A DNA stretch of 64,000 nucleotides from Sporisorium sorghi. Its lineage: Eukaryota; Basidiomycota; Ustilaginomycetes; Ustilaginales; Ustilaginaceae. The stretch lies in NCBI GenBank assembly GCA_023212695.1, contig JALCCG010000106.1, positions 1 to 64,000 of the forward strand, given 5' to 3'. Both the position numbers and the translations under genes were made by a program. Below are positions 57,204 through 64,000 of this stretch, one piece after another. Position 1 is the first letter of the stretch. Every line of letters begins with the position of its first letter. The notes under the pieces are model-generated. The model made no database searches. It saw nothing but the letters and a program-made list of their open reading frames with translations, and was not told the DNA's origin.

Positions 57204-59160
57204 TCAGTACAGAGAGCCTTTCAAGCTACGAGGCCAGCCCCAATTGATTTGGTCACTGTCGTAGTCCTCTGGCAGCTCCAGCGAATCCAAACGATCCTTC
57301 GCGCGCTTCTTGATCGCCTTGGCTCGGGCTGCTGCCACCGAGTTGATCGCAGCCACCGCATTGCGTCCGCCGCCCGTCTTGCTGTCCCAGATCCCCGGTC
57401 CGCCAGGCAGGTTGACTAGGATGTGGCGAGGTCGCGGCGTGCCTGACTTGCTCGTCGCCGACACCGCAGGCCACAAATCCTGCTCTTCGTCCTCCTCTCC
57501 GCCCTCACCTCCTTCGCCCGCCTGCATCGACTGCAGCGAACGTCGGCTTCGCACCAGCTTAGGCGGCGCTTTGCGGAGCGCACTCGGCATGCGCGGATCC
57601 ATGCTGCGTCGACGGCTCTTGCGGTCACCACGCTGGCGCAATGTCGATGAAGAACCGCCAGCGATCGCCATGTCGTCGTACGATGCCGTCAGGTCCGAAA
57701 GCGCACGTGCCGACGCCTTCTTGCCTAGACGCGCATGTACCACCTCCTGACCGGCTGCGCGCGTCGTTGCTCGCTTCTTCTGCATCGCCGTCTTGCGCTC
57801 TTCTTCCAGCAGCTCTTCCGCATCCAGGTCCGAGCCCTCTTCCTCCTCTTCCTCCTCCTCCGCCCTTCTCTCTCGCATCAAGTCGTCCTTGCCCGCATCC
57901 GACGCATCACTGTCGTCAAACTGCCACACCCGTCCTTCTCGTGGACGTTCGGGTCGAACACCCAGCTGTGGCAAGGGCACCACGGCGACTCCGCGTGCGT
58001 CCGGTCGACGCGGCAGCCACGGCGATGGCGCCGGCGTGCTCACCGAAGGATCCAGCAACATGCGCTTGGCGGACATGGGCGAAGACGCAGCTTGGTGGCT
58101 GCCAACAGTGTGAAGCGAAGACGCTGATTTGCTCGCCGCAGAAGCCGTGCATCCATCCACTGCCGACGAATGACGCGAAAGCAGGCTTTCGGGCGAAGGG
58201 CTGCGAGCTGAGGATGCATCGCGTCTCTGCTTGTGGCTCGACGACGACGCCGCCGCCGCCGTGGTCGTCCGCGACACCTCTTCGGAATGCTTGCCCTCTG
58301 CCGGCTCCGCCATCTGCGGGAACACAACCTCTTGCTTGAGCGAGGTGGGACCAGGCGTCCGCACCGTCTTTTCGCTGTCCGTGGTCGTTTTGCGTATGAT
58401 GGAGCCCACGGCGCGCGAGATCGACTTTTTCCCGCTGTTGCCGCTGTTTCCAGACTCGCGCGAGGTCTCGGCATGCATCGTCGAGCTCGATAGCGTCGTA
58501 GGCGAAGTGGCGTGTGCCTGGTTGGCGCGGTGGTTGTTGGTGCTGCTGCTGCTCTTGCCGGGCGAGCTCTGATGTTCCGCGGTTTCCTCGCCGCCCAGCA
58601 ATGGTGTGGCAACGCCGCGACTCGACGAGCTGGCCTGTCGACGCTGGTTGTTGCGTCGCGTCTGGGCGAGCACCTCGGCACCGAGCGCCGCCACTTCGTC
58701 CTCGTGCCTGCGTCGGATCTCCTCGGCCTTGTCGGCGGTGAGACCGAGACCCGTGTTTTGACGAGGCGTGCTGTCACCGGGGACACCAGAAGGCTCGGTG
58801 GCACCTGCGCGGCCGGGCTTGCTGAGAATCTGACTTCCACCGAGGGAGGCTGGCTCGCCGTTCGAAGTCTCGGACATCATCGAGGCGTCGAGACTTGCAG
58901 ACGGCGGCTCCTCGGCGGTCGGAGAGGCGACGAAGGCACCAGCGTCTTCAGCAAACATGCCGCTCACGGGACGCGACGTATCGATGGTGCTCAGCAGCGA
59001 CTGGCGCTTGGCCTTTCCTGGCGATGCTACCACGGTCTCGGGCTGGGCTTTGACGTCTGATGACGATGCCAAGGGCATGGGCTCGTCCACAGCGGCTGAA
59101 GGTGCCACGTCTTTCGCCATCGAGACGTCCGAGTCGCCGAAAGTCTTGGTGGACACAGAG

Positions 59161-59198
<38 letters not shown>

Positions 59199-61406
59199 TG
59201 CCGCTTCGGGTGCTGAAGTTGCCGTGCTGCTGCCATTGGTCGCGCTGGTGTGGGCAGCAGGGTCTTGGACGATTGGCTCTGACGGCGCCAATTCCTGCGT
59301 GGCTCGCCCTCCCTGAGCTGCTTCGGCTGCTGCCTTTTCGGCCTGCTCGCGTTCCATGCGCGCCTTTGCCTCCCTTTCTCGTCGTCGACGGCGAACCCAT
59401 GCCATGCCAGACCCGTCATCCTCCTCTTCCTCCTCGGCCGCCATATACGCGGACAGACCTTTGTGATCAGAGCCGTTGGGTGTGGTGGCGAGCGAGGGCG
59501 GACCGCTTCCACCACCGAGGCTGCGACGCGACGCCTCTCGAGCCAAACCAGCAAAGCCCCACTCGATGAACTCGGGCTCTTCCTGGTTGGGTTGATCGTT
59601 GACGCGACGAGCCCGGATCTTGGTGCCATCAGGAAGCGTCACCATGCCCGTGCCGCCTGGACGGGCCAGACGGATGAGCTCCCTGCGACGCGCGCGTTCG
59701 TCTTCGTCGCCCGAGCTGATGGCACCTGTGCGGCTGCGAGAGCGTCTGCGTGACTGCGACGATTTACGCTTGACCTTGGAGCCCGAAGCGCCTCCCCTGC
59801 CACGCTCCTCTTCGTCGTTCTCGGATGCGGTTCTGCGTGTCATGTCGTGACCCGTGGCGCCATCGGACAAGCTGCCGGTGCTCTTGCGTCGGAGGCTGCT
59901 GTTGCCGTCCTCGGATCGATCGTCGCCGCCGCCACCATCGGCTGCGGCGCTGCTCTTGCTGAGACGACGCTTGCTGCTCTTGCCCGTGTAGTATTGGGGC
60001 TTGAAATAGGCCGAGGGCATGCCCATGAGATACCACTTGCCCTTCATGGACTTGGCCTCGTCTTCGCTGTCGTAGTCCGAGCAAGTGATGTCGGACTCGT
60101 CACTATCTTCGAGCAGAGCATCGCCATTGAGCGAATCCGAGCCTCTGCCCAGCATGGCTGGAGCCGAGGTGGGCGTTGGGAGAGGGGCGAAGCGGATGCG
60201 CGCCGATCTGCTCTCTGCGGCGTCGATGGTTGTCGTTGCATCGGAGGCGGAGGAGCTGGCGTTGGTGGTGGTAGGGATCTGCAGAGCTTTCTCCGAGGTG
60301 GCAGTGGACGGCTGGCTGCTGCTACCGATGCTGAGCGAGGAATTGCCGATGGAGCTCATGCTAGGCACCGAGTCTTGTGACTCGAAGCGCTTCTCTTGGA
60401 GCGGTGGATGGGAGAGGTCCTGGGCTGAGCTGCCAAAGCTAGTGGAGGCACGGAGAGCGCGCGGGCCCAAGCTGAGGGAGCCGCTGACGAGAGCCTGTGC
60501 TGCAGCCATGCTGCGACGAGTGTTGATGATGGCATTGAGCGCTGCAAGTTCCTCCGGATCCATGGGCTCCTCGGTGGGAGAGGAGCTGACAGCGCCATCG
60601 CTCTTGTTGCGGCTATCGTGTGCACCACCGTCGCTGGCGCAGCGAGAGGCGTGTCGAGAAGAACTTTTGCGCTTGTCTCCCATGTCGTCGTCGCTATCCT
60701 CGCTGTCGCTGTGTCGGGCAGGGCGGCGCGAGGAAGAGGAGGACGATCTCGGCAGCTCTGCAGATGCAGAGGGTCGCAGTCGTTTGCGGTCGTTGGTGGT
60801 AGTGGGGATGGCTGTGCTTGGAAGAATGGACGCATCTCCACTGCCATGGCCCCAACCTGCCATCATGGCCATCTGTGCATTGAAGTTGAGATCGCCGAGG
60901 CCGAGAAGGAGCGCCTTTTTAGGGATGCCCCAGATCTTTTCGTCATCCTTGCTCTTTGCCTTTTCGCGTTCGCGCTCTCGTTCCTTTTCGCGTTCGCGTG
61001 CACGTTCGCGCTCCTTTTCTCTTTCCTTGCGTGAGGGTACAGCGGGGATGTGGGTGACGACGGGTGCTGCTGGTGTAGAGGAGCCGGCGACGACGGTGGG
61101 GTCGGCGTAGATGACGCCCGAATATCGACGTTTGCGCGAGTTGATGAGGATGGAAGAGCGTGGATATAGTTGCGAGACTGAGGGTGATGTCGAAAGGCTA
61201 TGTGTTCGCGAGCCTGAAGCTGAAGCTGGGATTGAGACTGAAGCTGAGCCCGAGGCAGGACCCGAGTTGATGTCTAGGCTTGCCACACGAGCATGCTGTA
61301 CGGTCGGGAAGCTGCCCGAGGGAGAAGAGGCGGAGCGAATGGCTTTGGGCACGCTGAATTCGTTGGTGTGATGCAGAACGGGCGCGGTGTTGGTGGTCGA
61401 CAGCAT
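57204..61406 (-). CDS. Large low-complexity protein of unknown function ('gene B')
   Basis: 1400 aa, not recognised. It is rich in Ser, Arg, Glu and Asp, with a Thr run encoded by a GTC repeat at about 59160-59197. Several islands look conserved: EKIWGIPKKALLLGLGDLNF near 160-180, preceded by a Glu/Arg coiled stretch; KGKWYLMGMPSAYFKPQYY near 455-475; RELIRLARPGGTGMVTLPDG followed by EEPEFIEWGFAGLARE near 570-620; and the C-terminus LVNLPGGPGIWDSKTGGG then YDSDQINWGWPRSLKGSLY. The basic and Ser/Arg content suggests a nuclear or cortical scaffold, but this is only an impression. No membrane segment or enzyme motif is visible. The ATG at 61406 opens MLSTTNTAPVLHH. A fossil of its last codons lies at 54492-54521. 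Confidence 0.75.
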
Positions 61407-62069
61407 GTCAGCGGTGTCGGAAGTGGTTCCGACGTTTGATTAGCAGAGGAGGCTTCTGTCGGGAGGCGACCGTGAAATGTGCGCTGTAGAGGATGACTGC
61501 AATCCGACGGCGCTTTCCGAAACAGGGCGAGCCGAGATGGTTCGGAGCTTGCCGAAATGCGTTGAGATGGGAGCGAGGCGACTGAATAGAGACGGAAAAA
61601 CAAGCAGAGGTGCAGCGAGGCTTGGGATCAGAGTCGATGCGAGAGAAAGATGCTTTGTGTCGTTGAGCGAGAGAGCGGCTGCCGTCTTTAGCAAACGTGC
61701 ACGGCTAGTTCGATGGTGCTGGTAGGGATTGTGGAGAGGCGTGCGTGCGTCTGTCTGTCTGTGTGCAAGTGCAGACGCTACGAGTTGAGGATGGTTGGAC
61801 GAGCTTGTTGGAGAGTGAAGGTTGATATATAGGATCGATTCAGGCAAAGGTGATAGCAGAGAAGGTAGATACGGGAAAGCGACCTCTTTGTGATGTGTCG
61901 GTGATGGACAAGGGAGACAGTGAGAGCAATCCAGTAAGCGGCAAGGCGAGAGGCGTGTGAGCGTGAGACAAGCAAGGGAAGCGCCCGACTCGACTCGGTT
62001 AGGAAGAGTGTGGAGCAACCGAAGCCAAGCGACAGGTCTCTGTGAGAGAGTGAGAGGGAAAGTGCGCGC

Positions 62070-62070
62070 C

Positions 62071-62102
<32 letters not shown>
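62070..62102. repeat. (CTG)n trinucleotide repeat
   Basis: About eleven CTG units, roughly 670 bp upstream of the gene B start codon. Confidence 0.85.
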
Positions 62103-62894
62103 AGTCGGAAAAATAAAAAATCTAAAGAAGAGTGGGTCTGCTGCGGTGGTGGGGCGCAAAAGCACAGCCAAAGCCAAAAAAAAATCAAAAAATCAAAAAA
62201 TCAAGGGTTCAGCTCACTTCCCACCGACGGTGAGCGCGCGCAGCAACTCCCGTCGTCTGACTTTGGATTTTTTTTTTCCCCCCTTTGAAGCCAGAAACGT
62301 GCGCTGCACAGCTGTGCGCAGAAGAAGCATCTTTAAAAATTAAATTTATGCCTAAAAAAGCATAAGCAAGGGCGCAAAGGGCTAGACTCGGGGGACAAAG
62401 CCAAAAGCAAGAAAGAAAAATACCGTTTCCGACGAACGGGATGCGATGCAAGGAAAGGAAAGGAGAGCCGGCTTGGAAGGATCTGCAGCATGGCGGTGCT
62501 GCGTCGACTGGTGATGCAGGACGTACAGTTAGCCCACCTTTGCGAGTCCCCACTGTTGAACTCGAGCTCCCGCATTCAACGCGGCCTGTCGATGTGGAAT
62601 GAGGCTGTGTTAGCGTCGAGTCCGCGTCGGACATTGTCCGGGTCGTTTCGGGAGTTGCGTTGACGTTGATGCGCACGGCTCGACGCCATGTTGATCCCGC
62701 TTGCTCCGCTGTCACTTGCGAAACGCACTGCTCACCTTTCTCTAGCTTGATCACAATCACAAAACGGAGGCTGTGCTTTGTTCTCATGCGGGTTCATGTG
62801 CTCTGCCGTGGGATTTCCGTTGATCGTGTCAATGGTGGCCTGATTCGTATATGCACAGCGCGAATCGAAAACGAGTCAGAAAACGTGGCTGCAG

Positions 62895-62924
62895 CGACTC
62901 GACTCGACTCGACTCGACTCGACA
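62895..62924. repeat. (GACTC)n pentanucleotide repeat
   Basis: Five to six tandem units in the spacer upstream of gene B. Confidence 0.85.
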
Positions 62925-63355
62925 GGGGCGGGAAACGCAGGCTAAAAACGTCTTGGCGTGACACTGCCTTCTCGCAGATCCTCCGTGGAGTCATTCATGG
63001 CAACGAATCGGCTTGCCATCTCCGCTTTGCTTATCGTCGCTCTCGCTGATGATATCAGATGAATGCAGCATCATTGATTAGCAGATGCCGGTCCACACTG
63101 ACTTTGAGTTGATGGAGAAGGCGATCATACATTAGCTCGTTGCTGCACATCCTGCAGCGGCCTCCTCCCTTGTTGCACGAGCTCAAGCCTCTCCCCCTCT
63201 GCATGCCTCCGAGTCGTCCCGTTGACGGTCTGGTCGCAGCTGGCTTTGCGACCGACATGGTCTACGATTCACGAGGCACGGTGCAACTTGACACACGACA
63301 GTCACGCAACGCCATCCGAATCCCTGCCAATCCGTCGCGATGTGTCACAAGGGAT

Positions 63356-63382
63356 GGCAGGCAGGCAGGCAGGCAGGCAGCA
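63356..63382. repeat. (GGCA)n tetranucleotide repeat
   Basis: Six or so tandem units in the spacer between gene B and the amidase-like gene. Confidence 0.8.
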
Positions 63383-63823
63383 CAAGCCTCAAAGGCGAAA
63401 GATGAGAAACGGGATCTGATCGTAAGCTAACCAGCTCGTTATTTGCCCCGCATTGCTTCGAGCAACCGACGGGAAGCCATGCCGTCACCGACCGTAGGGT
63501 GCCTCGCTCATTTGCGGCAAATTGCAATATGTCTCTCGTCATGCTGTCTTGCCAAGTCTCACATGTGTCGTCGACCTGTCAACACCATTGAGCGCATTGT
63601 GAGCATCGTGCTCACAGGCGGCGGAAAGTCAGTCAGTCGGTCGAGACAGTCACCGGCACGCAGCCTTTCAAGAGCACATCGCCGATTTGCATATCCCGAT
63701 TCCGGATTCGGCCTTTTGTGCGGAGCATTTTTCGGGCCATTTTTGTGCATCGACTCAGGGAGCCCACAAGCTCTGACACGTATCGAGGGCCTACGCTTTC
63801 ATCAACATGTACGACCTGCTTCC

Positions 63824-64000
63824 ATGTCCCTCACCTCTATTCGATCGTTCAGGATGGAATCACCGACGGACTATCGCGACTGCACTACTTGGCAGGAGAT
63901 CGCCGCTCAACATCGCAAGAGCCTTCTTCTTCTCCCGCAAGGTACCATCTCCAGCGACCCTCGTTTGACCGAGTGGAACCACAAAACCAATGCGAGCTAC
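63824..64000 (+). CDS. Amidase-like gene, N-terminal part only (runs off the window)
   Basis: The plus-strand frame from ATG 63824 (alternative ATG 63854) is open to the last base and gives 59 residues. From MESPTDYRDC it continues TTWQEIAAQHRKSLLLLP and then DPRLTEWNHKTNASY. WQEIAA..R.S....IP-type sequence at the N-terminus is typical of fungal acetamidase/amidase-signature enzymes, which hydrolyse small amides. The Ser-Ser-Lys catalytic region would lie outside the window, so the call rests on the N-terminal pattern only. It could be another gene if that resemblance is accidental. Confidence 0.45.
   Translation, partial: MSLTSIRSFRMESPTDYRDCTTWQEIAAQHRKSLLLLPQGTISSDPRLTEWNHKTNASY

Larger units (their letters stand above)
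61407..63823. other. Large intergenic region upstream of gene B
   Basis: 2.4 kb with no supported gene. Minus-strand frames at 61440-62177 and 62209-62787 lack motifs and follow repeat composition. It holds a (CTG)n tract at 62070-62102, interrupted A runs at 62175-62205, a T run at 62269-62277, a (GACTC)n tract at 62895-62924 and a (GGCA)n tract at 63356-63382. Confidence 0.5.

Noticed and set aside
62209..62787. 192-aa minus-strand open frame
   Set aside because: No domain, mixed composition, crosses A/T runs; not supportable as a gene.

Overview
The window looks like nuclear DNA of a basidiomycete smut fungus (Ustilaginomycotina, Ustilago/Sporisorium-like). The genes are long and almost all intronless. 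Coding regions are GC-rich with GC-ending codons, so long antisense open frames are common. Proteins carry long Ser/Ala/Asp runs, and most spacers contain A/T homopolymers or CT/CA repeats. Families were assigned from motifs by eye; no database search was possible. I saw no rRNA, no CRISPR array, no recognisable tRNA and no intact transposon.

Left part (1-17 kb): a 5'-truncated Gln/Pro-rich ORF, a membrane-anchored acid lipase/steryl-ester hydrolase, a Golgi Rgp1-like protein divergent from replication factor C subunit 1, a Ser-rich protein whose C-terminus resembles the animal AF4/AFF dimerisation domain, and a Puf4/Mpt5-type Pumilio RNA-binding protein. Middle (19-37 kb): a two-exon cupin protein divergent from a flavin monooxygenase. 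Next comes a tight divergent pair of splicing-related genes (a WW/FF protein and a GPALPP/DUF3752 protein). Then come SMC5, a cluster of a 12-bp repeat, homoserine O-acetyltransferase (MET2) and a small membrane protein. Right part (37-64 kb): a Gpr1/Git3-type GPCR, a membrane J-protein divergent from ribosome-biogenesis factor NOC3, an LEA2-like membrane protein, a large PH-domain protein ('gene A'), a large unknown protein ('gene B'), and the start of an amidase-like gene at the edge.

The most unusual region is 53.2-57.2 kb. Between gene A and gene B lie a decayed copy of the first ~190 codons of gene A and a 30-base copy of the last codons of gene B. They are joined back to back within 8 bases. 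This is what a tandem duplication of the A-B intergenic segment would leave. The second spacer also holds an HNH endonuclease-like gene with two HNH motifs and an AP2-like segment, spread over three reading frames.

Some promoter sites fit their genes: ACGCGT (MCB-type) boxes upstream of RFC1 and SMC5, and a CACGTG (Cbf1-type) box upstream of MET2. Several start codons were placed downstream of the longest open frame because the longest frame begins at a non-ATG codon or runs through a promoter homopolymer.
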